Source: Antedon mediterranea (Eukaryota > Echinodermata > Crinoidea > Comatulida > Antedonidae). From it: a DNA stretch of 64,000 nt. The position numbers and the translations under genes are program-made. The stretch is from assembly GCF_964355755.1 (NCBI RefSeq), contig NC_092677.1, forward strand, positions 24,214,101 through 24,278,100, written 5' to 3'. This document shows, piece after piece, positions 52,683 to 64,000 of the stretch. The notes beneath the pieces were generated by a model. It was not told the origin of the DNA. It saw nothing but the letters and a program-made list of their open reading frames with translations, and searched no databases. The stretch's first letter is position 1. The number at the start of each line of letters is the position of its first letter.

Positions 52683-52945
52683 TATATGTGGGGGACCATA
52701 GGATTTTTTTTTTGAAAAATTGCCAAAATTTCCACTTTTTATAATTCAAAAATTATGCTATAATATTGCAATTTATACACATATATTTTGCTAACATCAT
52801 CTTATAGAGCCATAGTAACTAGTTATGTCAAAAAATAAAAGGGTCGAAATTTGGCCATTTTTTAAAAATTTCCATGCGGGGGACCAAAGGAATTTTTTTT
52901 TTATACACATACATTTTCATTTTTCGACACTTTTATTTTTTTTGC
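52683..52945 (-). repeat. Inverted satellite monomers, block 1
   Basis: From 'atgtgggggaccataggatt' to 'ggaccaaaggaattttttt' the monomer core is reversed, then plus orientation resumes. With flanking direct monomers it forms a long potential hairpin. Confidence 0.9.
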
Positions 52946-52954
52946 CATAACTAG

Positions 52955-53078
52955 ACGACTTCTCTGATACTGACAAATATCGGTCTGCCGCCCTCTGTAA
53001 TATTGATAATAAAGTAACTGTAGATTTAAATATTCGTAATTAATTGCACTGCAAATGAATGAAATTAAAACAAACAAA
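52955..53078. mobile_element. ~124-bp insertion in one higher-order copy
   Basis: 'acgacttctctgatactgac' through 'atgaaattaaaacaaacaaa' interrupts 'taactag/ttact'. The equivalent place in the next block (about 54270) is uninterrupted. The element is unidentified. Confidence 0.8.
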
Positions 53079-54000
53079 TTACTAATCATGGCTCTATAAA
53101 ACGATGTTAGCAAAATATATGTGTATAATTGGCAATATTATAGCATATTTTTTCGAATTTTAAAAAGTGAAAATGTTGGCCATTTTTCTAAAAAAAATTC
53201 CTTTGGTCCCCCACAGGGAAATTTTTGAAAAATTGCCAAATTTCGACCCTTTTGTTTTTTGACATAACAGTTACTATGGCTCTATAAGATGATGTTAGCA
53301 AAATATATGTGTATAAATGGCAATATTAAAGTATAATTTGTTGAATTTTAAAAAGTGGAAATTTTGGCAATTTTTCGAGAAAAATCGTATGGTCCCCCGC
53401 AGGGAAATTTTCAAAAAATGGCCAAATTTCGACCCTTTTATTTTTTGACATAACTAGTTACTATGGCTCTATAAGATGATGTTAGCAAAATATATGTGTA
53501 TACATGGCAATATTATAGCATAAGTATTTAATTTTAAAAAGTGGAAAATTTTGTCATTTTTCGACACTTTCATTTTTTTGCCATAACTAGTTACAATGGC
53601 TCTATAAAATGATGTTAGCAAAATATATGTGTATAATTGGCAATATTATAGCATAATTTTTCGAATTTTAAAAAGTGGAAATGTTGGCCATTTTTCGAAA
53701 AAAATTTCCTTTGGTCCCCCGCAGGGAAATTTTCAAAAAATGGAAAAATTTCGACCCTTTTATTTTTTGACATAACTAGTTACTATGGCTCTATAAGATG
53801 ATGTTAGCAAAATATATGTGTATAAATTGCAATATTATAGCATAATTTTTGAATTATAAAAATTGGAAATTTTGGCAATTTTTCGAAAAAAAATCCTATG
53901 GTCCCCAACAGGGAAATTTTCAAAAAATGGAAAAATTTCGACCCTTTTATTTTTTGACATAACTAGTTACTATGGCTCTATAAGATGATGTTAGCAAAAT

Positions 54001-54265
54001 ATATGTGGGGGACCATAGGATTTTTTTTTTTGAAAAATTGCCAAAATTTCCACTTTTTATAATTCAAAAATTATGCTATAATATTGCAATTTATACACAT
54101 ATATTTTGCTAACATCATCTTATAGAGCCATAGTAACTAGTTATGTCAAAAAATAAAAGGGTCGAAATTTGGCCATTTTTTAAAAATTTCCATGCGGGGG
54201 ACCAAAGGAATTTTTTTTTTATACACATACATTTTCATTTTTCGACACTTTTATTTTTTTGCCAT
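54001..54265 (-). repeat. Inverted satellite monomers, block 2
   Basis: Near-identical copy of the inverted block at 52683-52945. It is offset by about 1.32 kb, or about 1.19 kb after removing the 124-bp insertion. Confidence 0.9.
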
Positions 54266-56080
54266 AACTAGTTACTATGGCTCTATAAAACGATGTTAGC
54301 AAAATATATGTGTATAATTGGCAATATTATAGCATATTTTTTCGAATTTTAAAAAGTGAAAATGTTGGCCATTTTTCCAAAAAAAATTCCTTTGGTCCCC
54401 CACAGGGAAATTTTTGAAAAATTGCCAAATTTCGACCCTTTTGTTTTTTGACATAACAGTTACTATGGCTCTATAAGATGATGTTAGCAAAATATATGTG
54501 TATAAATGGCAATATTAAAGTATAATTTGTTGAATTTTAAAAAGTGGAAATTTTGGCAATTTTTCGAGAAAAATCGTATGGTCCCCCGCAGGGAAATTTT
54601 CAAAAAATGGCCAAATTTCGACCCTTTTATTTTTTGACATAACTAGTTACTATGGCTCTATAAGATGATGTTAGCAAAATATATGTGTATACATGGCAAT
54701 ATTATAGCATAAGTATTTAATTTTAAAAAGTGGAAAATTTTGTCATTTTTCGACACTTTCATTTTTTTGCCATAACTAGTTACAATGGCTCTATAAAATG
54801 ATGTTAGCAAAATATATGTGTATAATTGGCAATATTATAGCATAGTTTTTCGAATTTTAAAAAGTGGAAATGTTGGCCATTTTTCGAAAAAAATTTCCTT
54901 TGGTCCCCCGCAGGGAAATTTTCAAAAAATGGAAAAATTTCGACCCTTTTATTTTTTGACATAACTAGTTACTATGGCTCTATAAGATGATGTTAGCAAA
55001 ATATATGTGTATAAATTGCAATATTATAGCATAATTTTTGAATTATAAAAAGTGGAAATTTTGGCAATTTTTCGAAAAAAAATCCTATGGTCCCCCGCAG
55101 GGAAATTTTCAAAAAATGGAAAAATTTTGACACTTTTATTTTTTGACATAACTAGTTACTATGGCTCTATAAGATGATGTTAGCAAAATATATATGTATA
55201 AATGGCAATATTATAGCATAATTTTTGAATTATAAAAAGTGGAAATTTTGGCCATTTTTCGAAAAAAAAATCCTATGGTCCCCCGCAGGGAAATTTTCAA
55301 AAAATGGAAAAATTTCGACCCTTTTATTTTTTAACATAACTAGTTACTATGGCTCTATAAGATGATGTTAGCAGAATATATGTGTATAAATGGCAATATT
55401 ATAGCATAATCTTTTAATTATAAAAAGTGGAAATTTTGGCCATTTTTCGAAAAAAAAATCCTATGGTCCCCCGCAGGGAAATTTTCAAAAAATGGAAAAA
55501 TTTCGACCCTTTTATTTTTTAACATAACTAGTTACTATGGCTCTATAAGATGATGTTAGCAAAATATATGTGTATAAATGGCAATATTATAGCATAATTA
55601 TTTAATTTTAAAAAGTGGAAAATTTTGTCATTTTTGACACTTTTATTTTTTTGCCATAACTAGTTACTCTGGCTCTATAAAAGGATGTTAGCAAAATATA
55701 TGTGTATAATTGGCAATATTATAGCATAATTTTTCGAATTTTAAAAAGGTTGAAATGTTGGCCATTTTTCGAAAAAAAATTCCTTTGGTCCCCCACAGGG
55801 AAATTTTCAAAAAATTGCCAAATTTCGACCCTTTTATTTTTTGACATAACTAGTTACTATGGCTCTATAAAATGATGTTAGCAAAATATATGTGTATAAA
55901 TTGCAATATTATAGCATAATTTGTGAATTATAAAAAGTGGAAATTTTGGCAATTTTTCGAAAAAAAATCCTATGGTCCCCAACAGGGAAATTTTTAAAAA
56001 ATGGAAAAATTTCGACCCTTTTATTTTTTGACATAACTAGTTACTATGGCTCTATAAGATGATGTTAGCAAAATATATGT

Positions 56081-56155
56081 GAGGGACCATAGGATTTTTT
56101 TTTTGAAAAATTGCCAAAATTTCCACTTTTTATAATTCAAAAATTATGCTATAAT
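56081..56155 (-). repeat. Inverted satellite monomer, truncated block 3
   Basis: 'gagggaccataggattttt' through 'aattcaaaaattatgctata' is the reversed core, cut short and followed by a poly-C tract 'cacccccccccccc' and normal-orientation satellite. Confidence 0.85.
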
Positions 56156-57434
56156 TTCAACACCCCCCCCCCCGCAGGGAAATTTTCAAAAAATGGAAAA
56201 ATTTCGACCCTTTTATTTTTTGACATAACTAGTTACTATGGCTCTATAAGATGATGTTAGCAAAATATATGTGTATAAATGGCAATATTATAGCATAATT
56301 ATTTAATTTTAAAAACTGGAAAATTTTTTTCATTTTTCCAAAAAAAATTCCTTTGGTCCCCCACAGGGAAATTTTTGAAAAATTGCCAAATTTCGACCCT
56401 TTTGTTTTTTGACATAACAGTTACTATGGCTCTATAAGATGATGTTAGCAAAATATATGTGTATAAATGGCAATATTAAAGTATAATTTGTTGAATTTTA
56501 AAAAGTGGAAATTTTGGCAATTTTTCGAGAAAAATCGTATTGTCCCCCGCAGGGAAATTTTCAAAAAAATGGCCAAATTTCGACCCTTTTATTTTTTGAC
56601 ATAACTAGTTACTATGGCTCTATAAGATGATGTTAGCAAAATATATGTGTATACATGGCAATATTATAGCATAAGTATTTAATTTTAAAAAGTGGAAAAT
56701 TTTGTCATTTTTCGACACTTTCATTTTTTTGCCATAACTAGTTACAATGGCTCTATAAAATGATGTTAGCAAAATATATGTGTATAATTGGCAATATTAT
56801 AGCATAATTTTTCGAATTTTAAAAAGTGGAAATTTTGGCAATTTTTCGAAAAAAAATCCTATGGTCCCCCGCAGGGAAATTTTCAAAAAATGGAAAAATT
56901 TTGACACTTTTATTTTTTGACATAACTAGTTACTATGGCTCTATAAGATGATGTTAGCAAAATATATATGTATAAATGGCAATATTATAGCATAATTTTT
57001 GAATTATAAAAAGTGGAAATTTTGGCCATTTTTCGAAAAAAAAATCCTTTGGTTCCCCGCATGGAAATTTTTAAAAAATTGCAAAATTTCGACCCTTTTA
57101 TTTTTTTGACATAACTAGTTACTATGGCTCTATAAGATGATGTTAGCAAAATATATGTGTATAAATGGCAATATTATAGCATAATTTTTCGAATTTTAAA
57201 AAGTGGAAATGTTGGCCATTTTTCGAAAAAAATTTCCTTTGGTCCCCCGCAGGGAAATTTTCAAAAAATGGAAAAATGTTGACCCTTTTATTTTTTGACA
57301 TAACTAGTTACTATGGCTCTATAAGATGATGTTAGCAAAATATATGTGTATAAATGGCAATATTATAGCATAATTTTTGAATTATAAAAAGTGGAAATTT
57401 TGGCAATTTTTCGAAAAAAAAATCCTATGGTCCC

Positions 57435-59619
57435 TGTTGAACCCACAAATGTAAAAACGCCCACAAATGTGAAAACAACCACAAATGTGAAAACGCATCA
57501 CCCACAAATGTGAAAACAACCACAAATGTGAAAACGCATCACCCACAAATGTGAAAACAACCACAAATGTGAAAACGAATCAACCACAAATGTAATAAAC
57601 AGCGCCCACAAATGTGAAAACGATCATCGCCCACAAATGTGATAACGCCCACAAAATGTAAAAAAAAATGAGAATTTTTCGGCCACAAATGTAAAAAAAA
57701 AAATCAGATCAAATTTAATGCTAGACTCAAACAATTTTGATCGAGGTACTACATTATATCATGATTGTATTGAGTTGTTTCAATAATTGTTTGTTCACGA
57801 TACGTCTGTTAGGGTCGTGTTTAACGCGTTGGATTATTATAATTTGCTGCTCATGCGCGCGATATTTGCACGTTAACTCGTTTGTTTAATGAACGTAATA
57901 GTTCAAGACGATATTTGTTATTTGCTGCGCGCGTGCACGATACTTCAAGGTCAAGGCCATGTTATATCATTGTTGCTTCTACTGTGTGGTTGTTGGCTTA
58001 CTATTATGTACGTATAGTTATAAGTCGATGTTCGATGTTTTTTTGAGCGTGCACACGATACAACAAGATCAAGGTTAAATTGCTACTTGTATGTAGTGTG
58101 TGGTTATTAACTCGTTGGCTTTACTGTTATGTACGTATAGTTCAAGTCGATGTTCGATTCGATGTTTTTGTGCGCGTACACGATACCACAAGATCAAGGT
58201 CATATATACTATTGCTACTTAATTCTATTTCTTTAAATTGTCGAATATACGTTTGATAGTAAATCAGTTAAATTTTAATGCATTCAATAGGTAATATTAT
58301 TCTCCGTATATCTTTATAATTAGACGCTAAAAATAGATATACAAATTAAACAATAAGCATCAGATTAAACCACGAATGTAAATAGTAGTATAGTAGGAAG
58401 TTTTGTCCATTAGTATAATTGTTATAGATTTCATAGTATGTTTTATAGAATACATGTTCGTGACAAGTTTGATACTATCGTATCGTATATTATGTTTGGT
58501 TGGATATTGGTGTTACGGTATTATTCTATGTTACAATTTGTTTATCGCTCTAAAATAAAGAAATTCTTTTATTAGTTGTTCTTGCTCTAGCTCTTGTATT
58601 ATTATCTTGTGGTTATAGTTTTGTAAAAAAATTGAACATTAGGAACTACTGCAATAACTGAACGACGAGTATAGCATTGATCTTGTAGTATCGTGTACAC
58701 CGAGCATCGACTTGGAGCTATAATACGTACATAATACTAATATAGTAAGCCCAACTGCACTTCAAGCAGCAATGATATATGACCTTGTAGTATCGTGCAC
58801 GCGCACAAAAAAAAATCGAATCGACCATCGACTTGGAACTATACGTACATAACAATAAGCCAACGAGTTAACAACCACAAGTAGCAATAGTATATATGAC
58901 CTTGACCTTGTGGTATCGTGTACGCGCACAAAAACATCGAATCGAACATCGACTTGAACTATACGTACATAACAGTAAGCCAACGAGTTAATAACCACAC
59001 ACTACATACAAGTAGCAATTGAACCTTGACCTTGTTGTATCGTGTGCGCGCAAAAAAAAAATATCGAACATCGACTTATAACTATACGTACATAATAGTA
59101 AGCCAACAACGACACAGTAGAAGCAACAATGATATAACATGGCCTTGACCTTGAAGTATCGTGCACGCGCGCAGCAAATAACAAATATCGTCTTGAACTA
59201 TTACGTTCATTAAACAAACGAGTTAACGTGCAAATATCGTGCGCACGAGCAGCAAATGATAATAATCCAACGCGTTAACCACGACCCTAACAGACGTATC
59301 GTGAACAAACAACTCAATACAATCATGATATAATGTTTGTCTGAATCTAGCATTAAATTTGATCTGAATTTTTTTACATTTGTGGGCGAAAAAGTCTCTC
59401 TTGTTTTTACATTTGTGGGCGTTATCACATTTGTGGGCGATGATCGTTTTCACATTTGTGGGCGCTGTTTTCACATTTGTGGTTGATGCGTTTTCACATT
59501 TGTGGTTGTTTTCACATTTGTAGGTGATGCGTTTTCACATTTGTGGTTGTTTTCACATTTGTGGGTGATGCGTTTTCACATTTGTGGTTGTTTTCACATT
59601 TGTTGGCGTTTTCACATTT
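57435..59619. mobile_element. Foldback element, 2.2 kb, tandem-repeat inverted termini (copy 1)
   Basis: Inserted in satellite. The left arm starts TGTTGAACCCACAAATG and consists of about 13 'cacaaatgtgaaaac'-type units, then a block with a 122-bp subrepeat ('gtacgtatagttcaagtcga', 'acacgataccacaagatcaa'), then a central unique part (about 58220-58640). The right arm repeats all of this inverted, back to 'gcgttttcacattt'. The extreme right end is missing. No transposase frame is seen. The architecture recalls Drosophila foldback (FB) elements; homology is not claimed. Confidence 0.88.
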
Positions 59620-62600
59620 CAGGGAAATTTTCAAAAAATGGAAAAATTTCGACCCTTTTATTTTTTAACATAACTAGTTACTATGGCTCTATAAGATGAT
59701 GTTAGCAAAATATATGTGTATAAATGGCAATATTATAGCATAATTATTTAATTTTAAAAAGTGGAAAATTTTTTTCATTTTTTCGACACTTTTATTTTTT
59801 TGCCATAACTAGTTACTACGGCTCTATAAAATGATGTTAGCAAAATATATGTGTATAATTGGCAATATTATAGCATAATTTTTCGAATTTTAAAAAGTGG
59901 AAATGTTGGCCATTTTTCGAAAAAAATTTCCTTTGGTCCCATGCAGGGAAATTTTCAAAAAATGTAAAAATTTCGACCCTTTTATTTTTTGACATAACTA
60001 GTTACTATGGCTCTATAAGATGATGTTAGCAAAATATATGTGTATAAATGGCAATATTATAGCATAATTATTTAATTTTAAAAAGCGGAAAATTTTGTCA
60101 TTTTTCGACACTTTTATTTTTTTGTCATAACTAGTTACTATGGCTCTATAAAATGATGTTAGCAAAATATATATGTATAATTGGCAATATTATAGCATAA
60201 TTTTTCGAATTTTAAAAAGTGGAAATGTTGGCCATTTTTCGAAAAAAATTTCCTTTGGTCCCCCGCAGGGAAATTTTCAAAAAATGGAAAAATTTTGACC
60301 CTTTTATTTTTTGACATAACTAGTTACTATGGCTCTATAAGATGATGTTAGCAAAATATATATGTATAAATGGCAATATTATAGCATAATTTTTGAATTA
60401 TAAAAAGTGAAAATTTTGGCCATTTTTCGAAAAAAAAATCCTATGGTCCCCCGCAGGGAAATTTTCAAAAAATGGAAAAATTTCGACCCTTTTATTTTTT
60501 GACCTAACTAGTTACTATGGCTCTATAAGATGATGTTAGCAAAATATATATGTATAAATGGCAATATTATAGCATAATTTTTGAATTATAAAAAGTGGAA
60601 ATTTTGGCCATTTTTCGAAAAAAAAATCCTATGGTCCCCCGCAGGGAAATTTTCAAAAATGGAAAAATTTCGACCCTTTTATTTTTTGACATAACTAGTT
60701 ACTATGGCTCTATAAGATGATGTTAGCAAAATATATGTGTATAAATGGCAATATTATAGCATAATTATTTAATTTTAAAAGGTGGAAAATTTTTTTTCAT
60801 TTTTCGACACTTTTATTTTATTGCCATAACTAGTTACTATGGCTCTATAAGATGATGTTAGCAAAATATATGTGTATAAATTGCAATATTATAGCATAAT
60901 TTTTGAATTATAAAAAGTGGAAATTTTGGCAATTTTTCGAAAAAAAATCCTATGGTCCCCCGCAGGGAAATTTTCAAAAAATGGAAAAATTTTGACCCTT
61001 TTATTTTTTGACATAACTAGTTACTATGGCTCTATAAGATGATGTTAGCAAAATATATATGTATAAATGGCAATATTATAGCATAATTTTTGAATTATAA
61101 AAAGTGGAAATTTTGGCAATTTTTCGAAAAAAAATCCTATGGTCCCCCGCAGGGAAATTTTCAAAAAATGGAAAAATTTTGACCCTTTTATTTTTTGACA
61201 TAACTAGTTACTATGGCTCTATAAGAATATGATGTTAGCAAAATATATATGTATAAATGGCAATATTATAGCATAATTTTTGAATTATAAAAAGTGGAAA
61301 TTTTGGCCATTTTTCGAAAAAAAAATCCTATGGTCCCCCGCAGGGAAATTTTCAAAAATGGAAAAATGTTGACCCTTTTATTTTTTGACATAACTAGTTA
61401 CTATGGCTCTATAAGATGATGTTAGCAAAATATATGTGTATAAATGGCAATATTATAGCATAATTATTTAATTTTAAAAGGTGGAAAATTTTTTTTCATT
61501 TTTCGACACTTTTATTTTATTGCCATAACTAGTTACTATGGCTCTATAAAATGATGTTAGCAAAATATATGTGTATAAATCGCAATATTATAGCATAATT
61601 TTTGAATTATAAAAAGTGGAAATTTTGGCAATTTTTTGGAAAAAAAATCCTATGGTCCCCCACAGGGAAATTTTCAAAAAATGGAAAAATTTTGACCCTT
61701 TTATTTTTTGACATAACTAGTTACTATGGCTCTATAAGATGATAGCAAAATATATGTGTATAAATGGCAATATTATAGCATAATTTTTGAATTATAAAAA
61801 GTGGAAATTTTGGCCATTTTTCGAAAAAAAAATCCTATGGTCCCCCGCAGGAAAATTTTCAAAAAAATGGAAAAATTTCGACCCTTTTATTTTTTAACAT
61901 AACTAGTTACTATGGCTCTATAAGATGATGTTAGCAGAATATATGTGTATAAATGGCAATATTATAGCATAATTTTTGAATTATAAAAAGTGGAAATTTT
62001 GGCAATTTTTCAGAAAAAAAATCCTATGGTCCCCCGCAGGGAAATTTTCAAAAAATGGAAAAATTTTGACCCTTTTATTTTTTGACATAACTAGTTACTA
62101 TGGCTCTATAAGATGATGTTAGCAAAATATATGTGTATAAATGGCAATATTATAGCATAATTATTTAATTTTAAAAGGTGGAAAATTTTTTTTCATTTTT
62201 CGACACTTTTATTTTATTGCCATAACTAGTTACTATGGCTCTATAAGATGATGTTAGCAAAATATATGTGTATAAATTGCAATATTATAGCATAATTTTT
62301 GAATTATAAAAAGTGGAAATTTTGGCAATTTTTCGAAAAAAAATCCTATGGTCCCCCGCAGGGAAATTTTCAAAAAATGGAAAAATTTTGACCCTTTTAT
62401 TTTTTGACATAACTAGTTACTATGGCTCTATAAGATGATGTTAGCAAAATATATATGTATAAATGGCAATATTATAGCATAATTTTTGAATTATAAAAAG
62501 TGGAAATTTTGGCAATTTTTCGAAAAAAAATCCTATGGTCCCCCGCAGGGAAATTTTCAAAAAATGGAAAAATTTTGACCCTTTTATTTTTTGACATAAC

Positions 62601-62731
62601 TAGTTACTACGGCTCTATAAGAATATGATGTTAGCAAAATATATATGTATAAATGGCAATATTATAGCATAATTTTTGAATTATAAAAAGTGGAAATTTT
62701 GGCCATTTTTCGAAAAAAAAATCCTATGGTC

Positions 62732-63618
62732 TGTTGAACCCACAAATGTGAAAACGCCCACAAATGTGAAAACAACCACAAATGTGAAAACGTATCACCC
62801 ACAAATGTGAAAACAACCACAAATGTGAAAACGCATCACCCACAAATGTGAAAACAACCACACTTGTAAAAACGCATCACCCACAAATGTGAAAACAGCG
62901 CCCACAAATGTGAAAAAAAGAGAGATCTTGTCGCCCACAAATGTAAAAAAGAATCCAAATCAAATTTAGTGCTAGACCCAAACAATTTTGATCGAGTTAA
63001 TGTTAATGTATATACATTGTATTGAGTTGTTTCAATAATTGTGTGTTCACGATACATCTGTTAGGGTCGTCGTTAACGCGTTGGATTATTACAATTTACT
63101 GCTCGTGCGCGCGATATTTGCATGTTAACTCGTTGGTGGTTTAATGTACGTATAGTTCAAGACGATATTTGCTGCGCGCTGCAGGATACTTCCTTCCAGA
63201 TCAAGGCCATGTTATATCATTGTTGCTTGTAGTTGTGTAGTTGTTAACTGGTTGACTTACTATTATGTACGTATAGTTCCAAGTCGATGCAAAAAACATC
63301 GAACATGGTAATATTCCAACCCGTTAATGACGACCCTAACAGACGTATCGTGAACACACAATTATTGAAACAACTCAATACACATGATATAATGTATTAA
63401 CTTGATCAAACTTGTTTGAGTCTAGCACTAAATTTGATTTGATTTTTTTTTTACATTTGTGGGCGATGGTCGTTTTCACATTGGTGGGCGCTGTTTTATT
63501 ACATTTGTGGGTGATGCGTTTTCACATTTGTGGTTGTTTTCACATTTGTGGGTGATGCGTTTTCACATTTGTGGTTGTTTTTACATTTGTGGGCGTTTTC
63601 ACATTTGTGGGTTCAACA
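62732..63618. mobile_element. Foldback element, 0.89 kb internal-deletion copy (copy 2)
   Basis: Complete ends: TGTTGAACCCACAAATGTG at the left and its inverse ending GTGGGTTCAACA at the right. A 5-bp target duplication TGGTC flanks it (62727-62731 and 63619-63623). Both arms carry the CACAAATGTG repeats and part of the inner block; the centre and most of the right inner arm of copy 1 are absent. Confidence 0.9.
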
Positions 63619-64000
63619 TGGTCCCCCGCAGGGAAATTTTCAAAAATGGAAAAATTTTGACCCTTTTATTTTTTGACATAACTAGTTACTATGGCTCTAT
63701 AAGGTGATGTTAGCAAAATATATGTGTATAAATGGCAATATTATAGCATAATTATTTAATTTTAAAAGGTGGAAATTTTTTTTTCATTTTTCGACACTTT
63801 TATTTTATTGCCATAACTAGTTACTATGGCTCTATAAAATGATGTTAGCAAAATATATGTGTATAAATCGCAATATTATAGCATAATTTTTGAATTATAA
63901 AAAGTGGAAATTTTGGCAATTTTTTGGAAAAAAAATCCTATGGTCCCCCACAGGGAAATTTTCAAAAAATGGAAAAATTTTGACCCTTTTATTTTTTGAC

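Larger units (their letters stand above)
48850..64000 (+). repeat. AT-rich satellite array, ~187-bp and ~137-bp monomers
   Basis: The consensus contains, in order, 'taactagttactatggctct', 'ataagatgatgttagcaaaa', 'tatatgtgtataaatggcaa', 'tattatagcataattttt', 'ttttcgaaaaaaaatcctat', 'ggtcccccgcagggaaattt' and 'tcgacccttttattttttga'. Long monomers are about 187 bp. Short ones (about 137 bp) lack the 'ggtcccccgcaggg' block and read 'gacacttttattttttgcc' instead. From about 60 kb on they form higher-order repeats of three long plus one short (about 700 bp). The left edge is degenerate and the right side more homogeneous. The array continues beyond the window. Confidence 0.95.

Noticed and set aside
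57382-57564. Reading frames with repeated His/Trp/Phe peptides at both foldback copies (also 59502-59699, 62836-63057, 63459-63707)
   Set aside because: They are translations of the CACAAATGTG tandem repeat; the frame stays open only because the unit lacks stops. No start context, no domain.

Overview
This is a stretch of animal nuclear DNA. It is strongly AT-rich, and the genes are split into small exons with GT/AG introns. I see nothing prokaryotic, organellar or viral. Three genes are recognisable by protein similarity: GSE1 (plus strand, 5' part outside the window or not visible), GINS2 (minus strand) and ANLN (plus strand). The sequence resembles vertebrate orthologues closely enough to place it in Bilateria. 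Dense 'aggcctag' islands, tRNA-derived SINEs and MITE families are typical of marine deuterostome invertebrates such as echinoderms or hemichordates. That last assignment is inference.

Layout. Bases 1-12964 hold no recognisable exon and are probably upstream GSE1 intron. From 12965 to 25991, eleven in-phase exons encode the C-terminal 862 residues of GSE1, a subunit of the LSD1-CoREST/BHC histone demethylase-deacetylase complex. From 26.0 to 31.7 kb is a tail-to-tail intergenic stretch with a pogo-like MITE, a 1.55-kb terminal-inverted-repeat element and two minisatellites. GINS2 (four exons, 178 aa, complete) runs leftward from 33861 to 31739, and its stop codon lies in the edge of a minisatellite. 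About 800 bp of shared upstream DNA, with a CpG-rich core and an E2F-like site, separates the GINS2 and ANLN start codons. ANLN (17 exons, 1032 aa, complete) runs from 34660 to 47443 and carries a TIR transposon, MITEs and SINEs in its introns.

From about 48.85 kb to the window end lies an AT-rich satellite array. Its long (~187 bp) and short (~137 bp) monomers form higher-order repeats of about 700 bp, and other segments are duplicated as blocks of about 1.2 kb. Some monomers are inverted. The array is interrupted by a 0.4-kb palindromic MITE and by two large foldback elements whose inverted termini are themselves tandem repeats of a CACAAATGTG motif.

Functionally, GINS2 (replicative helicase) and ANLN (cytokinetic scaffold) are both proliferation genes and share a divergent promoter region. 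GSE1 and GINS2 are also tail-to-tail neighbours in human 16q24.1, so that pair appears to be old microsynteny. The most unusual material is the foldback/satellite landscape at the right end, an inverted copy of a GSE1 splice acceptor, and hammerhead-like motifs in dispersed repeats.
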